Positions 26,871 through 35,688 are shown, numbered from the stretch's first letter. The stretch: DNA of 64,000 nucleotides from Fusibacter sp. A1 (GCF_004125825.1 NZ_QQWI01000007.1:186001-250000), one strand, 5' to 3'. A program made the numbers and translations. The notes: generated from the letters alone by a model not told the origin.

Positions 26871-28454
26871 CTATTGAATACCAACCGCGTTGAATGCGTC
26901 GATAACCGTTGTTACTTCTGCACTTGAGCTACCATAAAGGTCAGTTGCCGATTGAATGGCAGCCGCTTTTAGGGCAGTAAAGTTAGAAGATGGAGTCAGG
27001 TAGTTTGTCATACATCTGTAGAATATGTCGGCAGTCTTCTCGATGCTTATACCAGTAACGCTCACGTTATAGTGAGAGCCACCTTCTGCCATCAAGTATG
27101 CAGCTTTGTTGATGATACTGCTGTTGATATGAACGCCACCGTTATCTTGTGTTCCTATATATCTTACAGAATAGTGGTCAGGATCTCCCATGATTGTAGG
27201 GTCTTCCATTGATCTAAGAGCTACTGCGCCTAGTCCAGGACCAGAAATATCTTCGCCAATCAGGTAATCAGGATCGTCATTGTAGTAAAACTCAACTGCA
27301 GTTCCCATAATATCTGATAACGCTTCGTTGATCGCGCCTGATTCATTTTGGTAAATCAAGTCACAAGTGTATTCAGTAACTGCATGAGTCAATTCATGGG
27401 CTACAACATCAAGTGCGCCAGACAGTGGATAGAACACGTTTCCATCGCCATCGCCGTACACCATTTGACTGCCGTTCCAGAACGCGTTGTTGTAATTGCG
27501 TGAATAGTGGACTGAGGAGATCAATTTAGCATTATTGTTGTCATAACTTCTTCTGTTGAATACATTTAAGTAAAAATCATATACGTCTGATGCGTTAGCA
27601 TGAGCGCTCACAGCTGGTGCGTCATAAGCAGCACCCAAGTAGTTATCATAATCTGTCCATAAGCTACCAGGAGTTCTTGTTCTGTACGCTGCGTCATATG
27701 TGTAAACACCGTTACCTCTTGTACTGTCTACAAGTAGATAAGAACCGCTTGATTGTAACGCTTTAAACGTTCTTAGTACGCCATTCACATCGATACCGCT
27801 ACTGTCCACTGTGATGCCTGAAGAAGGCTTAACAGGTTTTGCAGTATCAAGTTTGTTGTATTTATTAATTACAGAACCCTTGTCGGCACTTACATAGTAG
27901 AACCATCTTCCAGCTTCAGGTTCCATGTAGCTAAGTTCGATCTCGTACGCAAGAGCTGCGCCGTTTTCGTCAACAACATAAACAAGTTCTGCAGAAGGTT
28001 TATTTTCAAAGACAGGTGTAACTGTCAAATCGCTAATTGCGATATCTACCGCTTTATTAGCGTTGACTTTTTTACCGGCTCTTACGTTTTTCTCTTTAAG
28101 TAATTGACCTGCTAAAGATGTCATGATTCCGTTTTCGTCGATGTTTGCAACTTGCTCAAAACCAACAACTGGGATACCGTCAATTGTTTGTTGAAGTCTA
28201 ACAATTGTGTTCCCATTTTGCTTTTCAACGTGCTTCACCTTGAAACCATGGTTTTCTTTAAGTTTGTAAGCAGACTTGTTTCCGTTCAAATAGTTTTGAA
28301 CGATTACTGCAGCTTCATCATTCGAAGCGTCAGTTAATTCACCGTTAATAAGAACAGGAATCGCTTGATTACCGTTCGAAGTTGCTCCAGCAAATGAAAA
28401 ACTAGATGCCACAAGGCATAATGCTAAAGCAAAAATAAAAATACGTTTTTTCAT
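26871..28454 (-). CDS. Thermolysin-family (M4) secreted metalloprotease, paralogue B
   Basis: 527 residues with the same layout as paralogue A at 18919-20511: signal peptide (cut near SFA), FTP/PepSY propeptide, HELTH zinc site, GAINEALSD and [10 protein letters not shown]. The mature domains differ at only a few positions; the linker lacks the PAKP unit, giving three fewer residues. It is the first gene downstream of the small secreted-peptide gene at 28568-28714 on the same strand, with 113 bases and no clear terminator between. A 24-base imperfect dyad lies in this gap. This context parallels NprR-NprX-nprA in the Bacillus cereus group, where a peptide-regulator pair controls an M4 protease. 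Confidence 0.92.
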   Translation of the reverse strand: MKKRIFIFALALCLVASSFSFAGATSNGNQAIPVLINGELTDASNDEAAVIVQNYLNGNKSAYKLKENHGFKVKHVEKQNGNTIVRLQQTIDGIPVVGFEQVANIDENGIMTSLAGQLLKEKNVRAGKKVNANKAVDIAISDLTVTPVFENKPSAELVYVVDENGAALAYEIELSYMEPEAGRWFYYVSADKGSVINKYNKLDTAKPVKPSSGITVDSSGIDVNGVLRTFKALQSSGSYLLVDSTRGNGVYTYDAAYRTRTPGSLWTDYDNYLGAAYDAPAVSAHANASDVYDFYLNVFNRRSYDNNNAKLISSVHYSRNYNNAFWNGSQMVYGDGDGNVFYPLSGALDVVAHELTHAVTEYTCDLIYQNESGAINEALSDIMGTAVEFYYNDDPDYLIGEDISGPGLGAVALRSMEDPTIMGDPDHYSVRYIGTQDNGGVHINSSIINKAAYLMAEGGSHYNVSVTGISIEKTADIFYRCMTNYLTPSSNFTALKAAAIQSATDLYGSSSAEVTTVIDAFNAVGIQ

Positions 28455-28527
28455 TGATGTTCCCCCTAATCGATTTCTAAACTTAATTCATTTCCCCTTA
28501 ATGACAATTTACCCTTCTCAACATTAC

Positions 28528-28551
28528 TGTACTACAAATTAATATAGTACA
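28528..28551. promoter_or_regulatory. Candidate operator dyad upstream of protease B
   Basis: TGTACTACA / TATAGTACA form an imperfect 24-base palindrome (first seven bases of each arm perfect) about 75 bases before the protease start. Similar TGTAC half-sites occur upstream of protease A (near 20564 and 20591). Confidence 0.35.
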
Positions 28552-28567
28552 TCAAAAAACACAATTC

Positions 28568-28714
28568 CTAACTATTGCAAACCGTTGAGTAAGAAAGATG
28601 TGGTGGTAAATCCTCTTTACCTGCAAATTGACCTTGAGTATTATCATTTGATAATATCTGTGGAAAAATGCAGATTGCTGAAATAATAACCAATAAGATT
28701 GCTGCTCTTTTCAT
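28568..28714 (-). CDS. Candidate secreted signalling propeptide (48 residues)
   Basis: Starting at the ATG five bases after AGGAGGA, the product begins MKRAAILLVIISAICIFPQ, an export signal, then a short polar region and a C-terminus that includes KEDLPPHLSYSTVCNS. Its length, charged start, hydrophobic core and short tail match pro-peptides of RRNPP systems such as PapR and NprX. The EDLPPHL segment is loosely like the ADLPFEF end of PapR, which may be chance. A longer in-frame start at 28780 has no ribosome site. It is divergent from an HTH regulator 106 bases away and upstream of an M4 protease. The mature peptide cannot be fixed from sequence. Confidence 0.65.
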   Translation of the reverse strand: MKRAAILLVIISAICIFPQILSNDNTQGQFAGKEDLPPHLSYSTVCNS

Positions 28715-28742
28715 AAAAATTCCTCCTAAGATTGTTTTACCC

Positions 28743-28813
28743 GATTTAGTAATAGATTTAGAACTAACTATAGGATACAATTAAATCAACCCACAAAACA
28801 ACTAATCGGTTAG
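28743..28813. promoter_or_regulatory. Divergent promoter/operator region of the peptide and regulator genes
   Basis: For the regulator, TACAAT (28776-28781) is 17 bases after TAGATT. For the peptide gene, minus-strand TATCCT (28777-28772) is 18 bases after TTGTTT; the two -10 boxes overlap. Direct repeats GATTTAG (28743-28749 and 28755-28761, 12-base period) and a small dyad CTAATC/GGTTAG (28802-28813) could be regulator sites. Confidence 0.35.
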
Positions 28814-28820
28814 GAGTTTG

Positions 28821-29759
28821 ATGAATATGAATTTCATAGAATACGGTGATTTAGTATTATCAATTAGAAAAAACTGCGGTTTTACAAGAGAGCAAGTTAG
28901 AGAAGTAACTGGTATTTCTATTGAAACATTAAGAAGAATAGAATGTGGAAAACCGGAACCTAAGCTATCCACTTTGGATAAACTTTCTTTCTTATATAAG
29001 GTTGACTTGATTGAACTATTGACCAAAACAAGAATCCCTCTTGATTTCTTTTCTGAGGATTTGATTGATGAAATCATTAACAAGATGACCAATATGGAAT
29101 ATGAAGAACTAAAAGTGATGATTCAAAAAATCATCGAAAATATGCTTTGTGATAAAAGTACAACACCAACTGAAAAAAAATTCTTTAACGACTTTTTAAA
29201 TTCAATCACATTGGTCGAAATAAGCGAAACAAAAAACCTTACAAAAAACATCATTACTCTTGAAAATATTCTAATTGGTTTAAGCAGTAATCGAAAAACG
29301 ATGTTATCTGACCAATATTTTTACACGATAGAACTTATTACAGCAATCGCTCTTATGATTCAATACCGACGGAATAATCAAAACACAAAAGCGATTAGAA
29401 TCATCCAGCAATTGCTATATAAAACCAAGCAATACCCATACTTAAATAAGCGTCAAATTAATTTTCTTGGATCATTATATTTGAATTTAAGTTACTCCTA
29501 TCACATAATGGATGAACATGACGAAGTTATCCATGTTGTAGATGAAGTATTACTTGATAAGAAATTGGCTTTTACTACAACCCTTTTATGTGATCTACTA
29601 ACCAGAAAAGCAATCGCACTATATCACCTTGGGGATGATTCATACTACGACATCCTGACCAGTGCGATAATCATCGCACCACCTACCAGATCAAGATTTA
29701 TCAAGTCCATGATTAAAAGCCAATACAATATTACACATCATTTATGCGATGCAGATTGA
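28821..29759 (+). CDS. XRE-family regulator with helical-repeat domain, RRNPP-like (PlcR/NprR/Rgg type)
   Basis: 312 residues. An N-terminal HTH (about 8-62) reads VLSIRKNCGFTREQVREVTGI and ETLRRIECGKPEPKLSTLDKLS, a clear XRE helix-turn-helix. The remaining 240 residues are all alpha, with repeating amphipathic helices such as FLGSLYLNLSYSYHIMDEHDEVIHVVDEVL and LLTRKAIALYHLG (each about 34 residues), fitting TPR-like units that bind short peptides in PlcR, NprR and Rgg. Codon use is more AT-rich than in neighbouring genes. It is divergent from a 48-residue secreted peptide gene and next to an M4 protease gene, the context of known peptide-responsive regulators. ATG at 28821 is four bases after AGGAG; ATG at 28827 is also possible. 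Confidence 0.75.
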   Translation: MNMNFIEYGDLVLSIRKNCGFTREQVREVTGISIETLRRIECGKPEPKLSTLDKLSFLYKVDLIELLTKTRIPLDFFSEDLIDEIINKMTNMEYEELKVMIQKIIENMLCDKSTTPTEKKFFNDFLNSITLVEISETKNLTKNIITLENILIGLSSNRKTMLSDQYFYTIELITAIALMIQYRRNNQNTKAIRIIQQLLYKTKQYPYLNKRQINFLGSLYLNLSYSYHIMDEHDEVIHVVDEVLLDKKLAFTTTLLCDLLTRKAIALYHLGDDSYYDILTSAIIIAPPTRSRFIKSMIKSQYNITHHLCDAD

Positions 29760-29856
29760 TCTTAAGACGGATATCCTCCTTGAATAGTAATACTACCGAT
29801 GGGTATTAATATACTGTGCAATCGTTGTAAAAAAGTTTTACAAGGAGTTGATTTTT

Positions 29857-31254
29857 GTGAGTATTAAAGATAAGTATCAACTATCCGTCATCAACATCTT
29901 ACTAAACATGCTACAAGCAAAAAAAGCCGAAAAATTGAACGATGAGCAATTGAATGAGCTTCAACAAAGGCGGCTAGCTAAATTGTTAAAGCATGTGATG
30001 GACCACTCTGAGTTTTACAAAACATTTTATGAAGAGCATGGAATCACTGTGGACAAAATTGAGTCTGTTAAAATTCACGATCTCCCTATCATCGATAAAG
30101 AGCTCATGATGAAGAACTTTAATCGGTTCGTCTGTGACAAGGGTCTTAAAAAGAATGATCTAGAAAAGTTTTTAAGTGACCCTGAGATGTCAGATAGCAA
30201 ATACGATGGTATTTACGAAGTGATACACACATCCGGTTCATCAGGCAGTCCTGGAATTTATGTATATGGTCCAAATGACTGGTCCCTGCTAAAAGCGATC
30301 GTGATCAATCGCGTGTCAAAAAACAAATTCCATCTTTTTAAAAAGACCAAACTCGCCTATATCGGACTAATTGACGGTCACTATGCGGGAATCAGTTTGA
30401 CCAAAGATGCGCCAAAGCTTTTATTTGATTTTCTTCCAGTGGATATCGGCAGACCTATAAAAGAATCAGTTGAGAAACTCAATAAGTACATGCCCGAAAG
30501 CCTAAGCGGCTATGCTTCTGGTGTATATCTTCTCGCACTTGAGCAATTGGAAGGCCGCTTAAATATTTATCCGTCAAGAATCTTATGCTCTGCAGAAACG
30601 CTGACCGATCAGATGGCGAAGACCATCCATAAGGCCTTCGGCATTAAACCGATCAATTTCTATGCAGCTACAGAATCAATCGGAATGGCTTCGCAGTGCG
30701 ACCTGCATGATGAAATCCATCTTTTTAACGATTGGCATATCTATGAAGTGATAAAAGAAAATGGCGAACCTGCAAAGCCAGGTGAAATCGGACACCTAGT
30801 CGTTACAACTCTATATAACTACACGCAACCGCTTATAAGGTACAAGATGCACGATGAAGTCGTTTTAAGCGACAAGACCTGTTCGTGTGGATGGTCTTTT
30901 CCTTTAATCAGCAGAATAGCAGGGCGTGAAGAGGAACAACTATGGTTTGAAGATTCAAGCAGCAATAAGGACTATCTGCATCCTACTATTTTTATCGAAT
31001 TCTTTGTCATAGGCCTTGAAAAACTGCAGGTCGTTCAAGTGGAGCAAAACACCTTACAATTGAATGTGGTCATCACAGGTGATTCGGAGATTGTCATCTC
31101 AAAAATCATAAAAAGAATGGATGATATTCTCGATAAAAAGGGATTTGGCTCTTACGTGAAATTCAGTATAAACATCGTCGATTCGATTCCGAATGATGAA
31201 AAAACAGGAAAATACCGATTGATTATTCCCTTAAAAACTAGCCTATCATCATAA
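29857..31254 (+). CDS. PaaK-like adenylate-forming (AMP-dependent) ligase, orphan
   Basis: 465 residues from GTG, nine bases after AAGGAG; a TTG abutting that site is too close. The phosphate-binding loop HTSGSSGSPG, the A5-type FYAATES and the A7-like LIRYKMHDEV identify the ANL superfamily, and the size and the TTLYNYTQPLIRY region place it near phenylacetate-CoA ligase and coenzyme F390 synthetase. The reaction would be activation of a carboxylate to an acyl-AMP, with transfer to CoA or another acceptor. No carrier protein, phenylacetate or aromatic catabolic genes are near, so the substrate is unknown. Single-gene unit with its own terminator. Confidence 0.75.
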   Translation: MSIKDKYQLSVINILLNMLQAKKAEKLNDEQLNELQQRRLAKLLKHVMDHSEFYKTFYEEHGITVDKIESVKIHDLPIIDKELMMKNFNRFVCDKGLKKNDLEKFLSDPEMSDSKYDGIYEVIHTSGSSGSPGIYVYGPNDWSLLKAIVINRVSKNKFHLFKKTKLAYIGLIDGHYAGISLTKDAPKLLFDFLPVDIGRPIKESVEKLNKYMPESLSGYASGVYLLALEQLEGRLNIYPSRILCSAETLTDQMAKTIHKAFGIKPINFYAATESIGMASQCDLHDEIHLFNDWHIYEVIKENGEPAKPGEIGHLVVTTLYNYTQPLIRYKMHDEVVLSDKTCSCGWSFPLISRIAGREEEQLWFEDSSSNKDYLHPTIFIEFFVIGLEKLQVVQVEQNTLQLNVVITGDSEIVISKIIKRMDDILDKKGFGSYVKFSINIVDSIPNDEKTGKYRLIIPLKTSLSS

Positions 31255-31263
31255 GCTAATCCT

Positions 31264-31296
31264 GACCTTAGATCAACTTGATTTGAGGTCTTTTTA
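31264..31296 (+). terminator. Terminator of the adenylate-forming ligase gene
   Basis: gacct / aggtc outer stem with weaker inner pairing and five Ts. Confidence 0.6.
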
Positions 31297-31416
31297 TCGT
31301 AATCGCTCACCTATTAGAGCGCAATCTTTAGTTATAGTCAAACTTTAATAGTTTATACTTAAACAACTTTTGATATACTGAAAGCAGTTGAAGATCACAG
31401 GATAAAGGAGCTTTCT

Positions 31417-33204
31417 ATGACCATAAAATTAATGACTCAAAATGAACTAAGTGATTTTTTAAGCTACTGTGAAACCTATCGTTACGCGCATGATGAATCC
31501 TTTCTAGACGAAGAGGAAATGGCGGAATTTACAGTAAACGAAAAAGATCCTACCTATTTGCTATATAATGAAGACAAGTTAATTGGTGTATTATCCATTA
31601 TGTATGACGATTACTATGTAGCCGGTCAAAAGGCACGTATCAGAATTTTTCACTGCATCGAAGATATCCGAGAACACTATCAACTCCTGCTTAGCGCAGC
31701 GCTTCCAGTTGAATTTGACATTGACCGTCTAGAAATGTTCTTACCGGACAAAGTGTCTGGAGTCCAAGACATTGTAAAGGATTTAGGCTTTAGCTATTAT
31801 AGGACTTCGTATGTGATGGTTCGTAAAGGCAAAGATCGTGTGACTGCGAATTTTCCTGTCGGATATGAACTTAAGCCTCTAGTCGTAGACAGAGACGAAG
31901 AAGCATATGCATTTATAAGAAATAAAGCCTTTGAAAATCTGAAAGGCTCTCAAACGCCTATTAACAAAGAAATTGTCCACAAGCTATTTAATGATAAATG
32001 GCTGCTCAAAGAAGGTATGCAGCTCTTGTGGTACAAGGATTCACCTGTCGGGGTCTTAAGAATGATACACGAATCCGATGATACTGGCGAATATAGCTTT
32101 GTAGCTCCAATCGCCCTTCTGCCTGAACATCAAGGCAAAGGCATAGGCAGAGAACTGCTAAAAGCAGGAATCGAACTCGGTCAGCAAAACGACCTTAATG
32201 ATTGCATGCTCGTCGTAAATGCCGAGAACGAGCAAGCCTTATCGATGTATCAAAAATCAGGGTTCGAGACTCTCGAGTCTGTAAGTTGCTTCGTCTTCAA
32301 CCTATTAGATGAAGATCAAGTACTCGACCATGCGATTTTTCTGATGGACGCTGACCGTATCAAAGACGCTCAAGAGTATATAGAAGAAAATCAAACCAAA
32401 ACAAAAGGGCTGATTCGAGGGCAAATAGATAACTTCAGATACTGCCTAGCAGCACTAGCAGGTAAAAAGGAGCTCGCCCTTGATATCCTCCGCAGCACCA
32501 TCGAGGAAAAAGGAAACTGGTATCGTCCGGTGGTTTTTGAGGATGACGACCTGACAAGCCTACAAGGCGACTCCGAGTTCGAGCGCCTTAAACATTTAAA
32601 TGAACTAAAATACAAGGATGCACTTGTCAATTCAAAGCCTGTTGCAACTTGGTCAGAGAAAAAGGCCGACAATATCCTACTAGCGATGCATGGCAATCAA
32701 CAAAACATAAGTCATGCAAAAAAACAATGGGATGCTCTGGCTTCGGATTCACTGCAAGTAGAGTACTTGCAATCCTCAGACATCGATTCTTTTTTATTGT
32801 ACCGCTGGGAGAACGAAGGTTCTGCTCCAGATCAAATTCACAGCGCTATCAATGCAATGGACTGGGATGCCTATTCCAAAAGAACCCTAGGTGGATTCTC
32901 CGCAGGGTGCAATGCAATCGCGCGTGCCGTTGCCGAAAAACAAGTACATGCAGACAGACTTGTATTAGTTGGACCTTGGCTTCCTAGTTTTTACACTAAA
33001 GGCTTCGAACCACTGTTTGAACCGCTCAAACTATCAAAAGTGCTCATCGTCTGCGGTGATTTGGACAATGACTGTCTGCCTCATGCAAAAGCATTGCACA
33101 GCGCCCTTACAGAAGCCAACATCGATTGCCGTTTGGAAATTGTCGAAAATATGGGGCATGCATTCCACAAAGGGTTCGCTAGCCTTGTTGAGGAATGGAT
33201 CTAA
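31417..33204 (+). CDS. GNAT acetyltransferase fused to an alpha/beta-hydrolase
   Basis: 595 residues. Residues about 1-135 are a weak GNAT-like domain; 150-295 a clear GNAT with LPEHQGKGIGRELLKAG (CoA loop) and ALSMYQKSGF. Residues 300-395 are helical and end in LTSLQGDSEFERLK, a pattern seen at the end of TPR-linked enzymes. Residues 410-595 are a small alpha/beta hydrolase: ILLAMHGNQQN near the oxyanion site, nucleophile elbow GFSAGCNA, acidic residue in CGDLDND and the His in MGHAFHKG. I know of no standard family with this order. The acceptor and ester substrates are unknown. ATAAAGGAG precedes the ATG; no neighbour belongs with it clearly. Confidence 0.75.
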   Translation: MTIKLMTQNELSDFLSYCETYRYAHDESFLDEEEMAEFTVNEKDPTYLLYNEDKLIGVLSIMYDDYYVAGQKARIRIFHCIEDIREHYQLLLSAALPVEFDIDRLEMFLPDKVSGVQDIVKDLGFSYYRTSYVMVRKGKDRVTANFPVGYELKPLVVDRDEEAYAFIRNKAFENLKGSQTPINKEIVHKLFNDKWLLKEGMQLLWYKDSPVGVLRMIHESDDTGEYSFVAPIALLPEHQGKGIGRELLKAGIELGQQNDLNDCMLVVNAENEQALSMYQKSGFETLESVSCFVFNLLDEDQVLDHAIFLMDADRIKDAQEYIEENQTKTKGLIRGQIDNFRYCLAALAGKKELALDILRSTIEEKGNWYRPVVFEDDDLTSLQGDSEFERLKHLNELKYKDALVNSKPVATWSEKKADNILLAMHGNQQNISHAKKQWDALASDSLQVEYLQSSDIDSFLLYRWENEGSAPDQIHSAINAMDWDAYSKRTLGGFSAGCNAIARAVAEKQVHADRLVLVGPWLPSFYTKGFEPLFEPLKLSKVLIVCGDLDNDCLPHAKALHSALTEANIDCRLEIVENMGHAFHKGFASLVEEWI

Positions 33205-33531
33205 GTGAAACTTCTATGAAAACAGCCCACTTCAGAGTAGTGAAAGTGAGCTGTTTTTTTCATTTATGTAAAGAAAAACCGAGAGATGTACCTATTTCTT
33301 AACATCCATGAAGACCTCTTCATATGTGATTAATCAACAAAAGCTAGGGGTATAAATGAGTTGATAAAGCGGCCATTCTTTATTGTGCAGTTCCACTAAT
33401 CATAATTGACGCTTTTAAATTATCTAGCACATTGTTTTATTTGAACCATCATAATTACAGTAAGAATTACAAGTGGACTACTCTCTATTGATCTGATGTC
33501 AGAAAGTGGCTAAAGAGATGGAGGTATTCTT
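33205..33531. other. 327-bp gap
   Basis: After the terminator at 33220-33260 this AT-rich gap holds no ORF or riboswitch fold I recognise. It must include the promoter of the HLGG-repeat gene. TTGACG at 33405-33410 is the best -35-like hexamer, but no convincing -10 follows. Confidence 0.5.
33220..33260 (+). terminator. Terminator of the GNAT-hydrolase fusion gene
   Basis: aacagc-cactt / aagtg-gctgtt stem with one mismatch and seven Ts. Confidence 0.8.
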
Positions 33532-33966
33532 ATGAAACACATCAATTTTATTATCGCTCTACTGTTATTGCCGATACTTACCCTATCATGTTTTGCAATA
33601 GGTGGTATTCAAGTACCAGATGATATGGATCTTGAAGAATTAACAAGTATCGAAGAAGAATCAGTTCCACTAGCTATTCCTGATTTTGTCATCTTTAATA
33701 ACCTGAACGCTTCGCACCTTGGTGGTCTTATGGTACCTGATGACTTATGGGGTGGGGCACTAAGTAAAGGTCAAATGATCGATATCGAGCCATCACGCCC
33801 CCCTTTGAGCGCCCTTAACTTGGACTTACCTGGATCAGAATTGATCAAACTTGTAAACCTAGGCCACCTCGGTGGTGTGCAAGTGCTTACAGACATGTGG
33901 GACAGTGAAGACTATCTTGATGAGGTCAACAAAAACCATCTCGGTGGTTTTCAAATCGAAGAGTAA
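33532..33966 (+). CDS. Small secreted protein with four HLGG/VPDDMW repeats (unrecognised)
   Basis: 144 residues. A signal peptide (1-22, ILTLSCFA) is followed by four spaced copies of a short motif: AIGGIQVPDDMD, HLGGLMVPDDLW, HLGGVQVLTDMW and a truncated HLGGFQIEE at the C-terminus. Linkers are acidic and about 30-50 residues long. The Cys near the cleavage site could be a weak lipobox. I do not recognise the family. Repeated short motifs in a secreted precursor could be a binding repeat, a surface adhesin piece or peptides released by proteolysis. GGAGG lies seven bases before the ATG and the gene has its own terminator, so it is a genuine expressed unit. Confidence 0.6.
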   Translation: MKHINFIIALLLLPILTLSCFAIGGIQVPDDMDLEELTSIEEESVPLAIPDFVIFNNLNASHLGGLMVPDDLWGGALSKGQMIDIEPSRPPLSALNLDLPGSELIKLVNLGHLGGVQVLTDMWDSEDYLDEVNKNHLGGFQIEE

Positions 33967-33983
33967 CGCTTATTTTTTTCAGT

Positions 33984-34023
33984 AAAAAAACGCCAAATCC
34001 TTATGGATTTGGCGTTCGTTTTT
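33984..34023. terminator. Terminator between the HLGG-repeat gene and the HAD gene
   Basis: aacgccaaatcc / ggatttggcgtt perfect 12-bp stem with A and T flanks; works for both convergent genes. Confidence 0.85.
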
Positions 34024-34027
34024 AGGG

Positions 34028-34828
34028 TTATAACATAAATTTCCTAATCACATGCGCTACACCATCCTCTTCATTGGACAACGTCACATAATCAGCTGCT
34101 GCTTTAAGGTCATCTGTTGCATTTTTCATAGCTACGCCCAATTGTGCATATTCAATCATCGCAAGATCATTCCCTTGGTCTCCGACGCAAATGACTTGGC
34201 TTTGTTTCAATCCAAGCTTGGTGGCGATCGCATGCACACCGGCACCTTTATTTACTCTCGGATCTAAAAACTCCAAAAAGAAAGGAGCACTTCTTACTAC
34301 CGTGTACTTGTCTTTCACCCATTGTGGCAGTCTTGAGATGGCATCTTCGAGAATCTCAGGTTTATCTACAAACATGACTTTCACGATCAGTGTGTTTTCA
34401 GACACTTCCCCCACTGGCATTTCGATAATGGGAATTTGATTGATCTGTGACTCGATTTCAGTATAGGCATTGTTCTTTGGTGTGATCACACTATTCTCTG
34501 TCAGGGCGTGTATATGGACACCAAGTTCCTGACTTAATGCGAATAGTTCTTTGAATGCATCAAGGTCAAGTGGTACATCAAGCAGTACATGATCCCCTTT
34601 TGTACTTTGAACAAGGGCTCCGTTATAAGTCACCACATAGTCATGTTCATCCAACAAGTCCAGTTCATCAATATAACGCTTGATTCCATGCAGCGGTCTC
34701 CCGGTTGCAAGCACTACTTTCTTCCCTATAGCCTTTAACGCTTCAATAGCGTCCAATGTCATTTTAGAAATGTTCTTATCTTCATTTAGTAAAGTTCCAT
34801 CCATGTCAAGTGCGATTAGCTGATACAT
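34028..34828 (-). CDS. Cof-type HAD-IIB phosphatase
   Basis: 266 residues. The HAD motif I is IALDMDGTLLN (nucleophile Asp near residue 8), motif II VLATGR, motif III Lys in DPRVNKGAGV and motif IV VGDQGNDLAMIEYA. The large C2B cap between motifs II and III is typical of Cof/YidA hydrolases, which remove phosphate from sugar phosphates or flavin mononucleotide. The substrate is unknown. Two adjacent ATGs follow TGGAGG; the second gives better spacing and is used here. Single gene. Confidence 0.88.
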   Translation of the reverse strand: MYQLIALDMDGTLLNEDKNISKMTLDAIEALKAIGKKVVLATGRPLHGIKRYIDELDLLDEHDYVVTYNGALVQSTKGDHVLLDVPLDLDAFKELFALSQELGVHIHALTENSVITPKNNAYTEIESQINQIPIIEMPVGEVSENTLIVKVMFVDKPEILEDAISRLPQWVKDKYTVVRSAPFFLEFLDPRVNKGAGVHAIATKLGLKQSQVICVGDQGNDLAMIEYAQLGVAMKNATDDLKAAADYVTLSNEEDGVAHVIRKFML

Positions 34829-34947
34829 CATTTTCCTCCAGATTGTCTCAAACGTACTTAGCCATTATATACAGATACTCGTTTAAGTACAATTGGGGTA
34901 ATTGACATACTTTTTAGGAATTATGTCAGCGAATCCTGATGGAATGA

Positions 34948-35673
34948 TTATTTGATAAACTCAGCAATTTCCTTGACTGCAATGGCCTGTTGTTCACTTC
35001 GTGAAATCACAGCTGTACCATCACCTTCCTGCTCGCCGTAGTTTCCGAAGTAAGCATGGTTTCCACCGACAATTTCAACGACCTTTTCAGTCGTTTCAAG
35101 CTTTGCAAGATCGAGCATGATGTCTTCACTACCATAGACCACGAGCACATTTTCCTCTTTTTCATTCAGGGGATAGGCACCCAAAAGAATCAAGCCATCC
35201 ACCTTCTCGCTATTGTCTTCCATATAGCTACTTGCCATCGCCCCACCTAATGAGTGCCCTGCAAGGTACCATCTTTCCATTTGCGGAAAATCGCCATAAA
35301 TCTTGTCAGCCGCGTTTACATCAAATACCGCAAGATTCATCGGCATCTTCACCAAGACACATGTGTAACCCTGATCAGAAAGCTGCTTAAGTAGTGGCAG
35401 ATATGCGACTGCTTCTACCTTTCCACCTGGGTAGAATATGATACCGGTATGTGCGTCATTATCCTTACTTGGATAAATGACGGTTGTGTTCTTGAGCACT
35501 TCTATCCTATTCTCTGCTTCTTGCATCAGCTCGTTAACATCCTCACTCGCTCTGTAATAATCAAGTGTGTAGATATAAAATCCGCCTATCGCCAAAATCA
35601 AAATCAAAATGATACCGAAAAGTAGGCTTTTTACAATTTTGATTGCCTTCGACTGACTGCTAAATTTTCTCAT
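34948..35673 (-). CDS. Membrane-anchored alpha/beta-hydrolase
   Basis: 241 residues. One N-terminal membrane segment (about 15-36) anchors a small hydrolase that would face outward. Nucleophile elbow GHSLGGAM, acidic residue in VVYGSEDIM and the catalytic His in GGNHAYFG are visible, and IIFYPGGKVEAVAYLPL forms the oxyanion region. This resembles the compact alpha/beta-hydrolase_5 family. The substrate is unknown. GGAGG precedes the ATG. It lies 15 bases downstream of the next gene on the same strand, so the two are likely co-transcribed. Confidence 0.75.
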   Translation of the reverse strand: MRKFSSQSKAIKIVKSLLFGIILILILAIGGFYIYTLDYYRASEDVNELMQEAENRIEVLKNTTVIYPSKDNDAHTGIIFYPGGKVEAVAYLPLLKQLSDQGYTCVLVKMPMNLAVFDVNAADKIYGDFPQMERWYLAGHSLGGAMASSYMEDNSEKVDGLILLGAYPLNEKEENVLVVYGSEDIMLDLAKLETTEKVVEIVGGNHAYFGNYGEQEGDGTAVISRSEQQAIAVKEIAEFIK

Positions 35674-35688
35674 ACTTCCTCCAGTGGC

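Noticed and set aside
28715..28780. 22-codon N-terminal extension of the secreted peptide
   Set aside because: No ribosome site for the longer form; AGGAGGA points to the ATG at 28714.
29790..29815. AATAC/GTATT hairpin between the regulator and the ligase gene
   Set aside because: The stem is short and there is no T tract, so I do not call it a terminator.
33405..33436. TTGACG as a full sigma-A promoter for the HLGG-repeat gene
   Set aside because: No -10 hexamer at acceptable spacing and it is about 125 bases from the start; kept only as a weak note.
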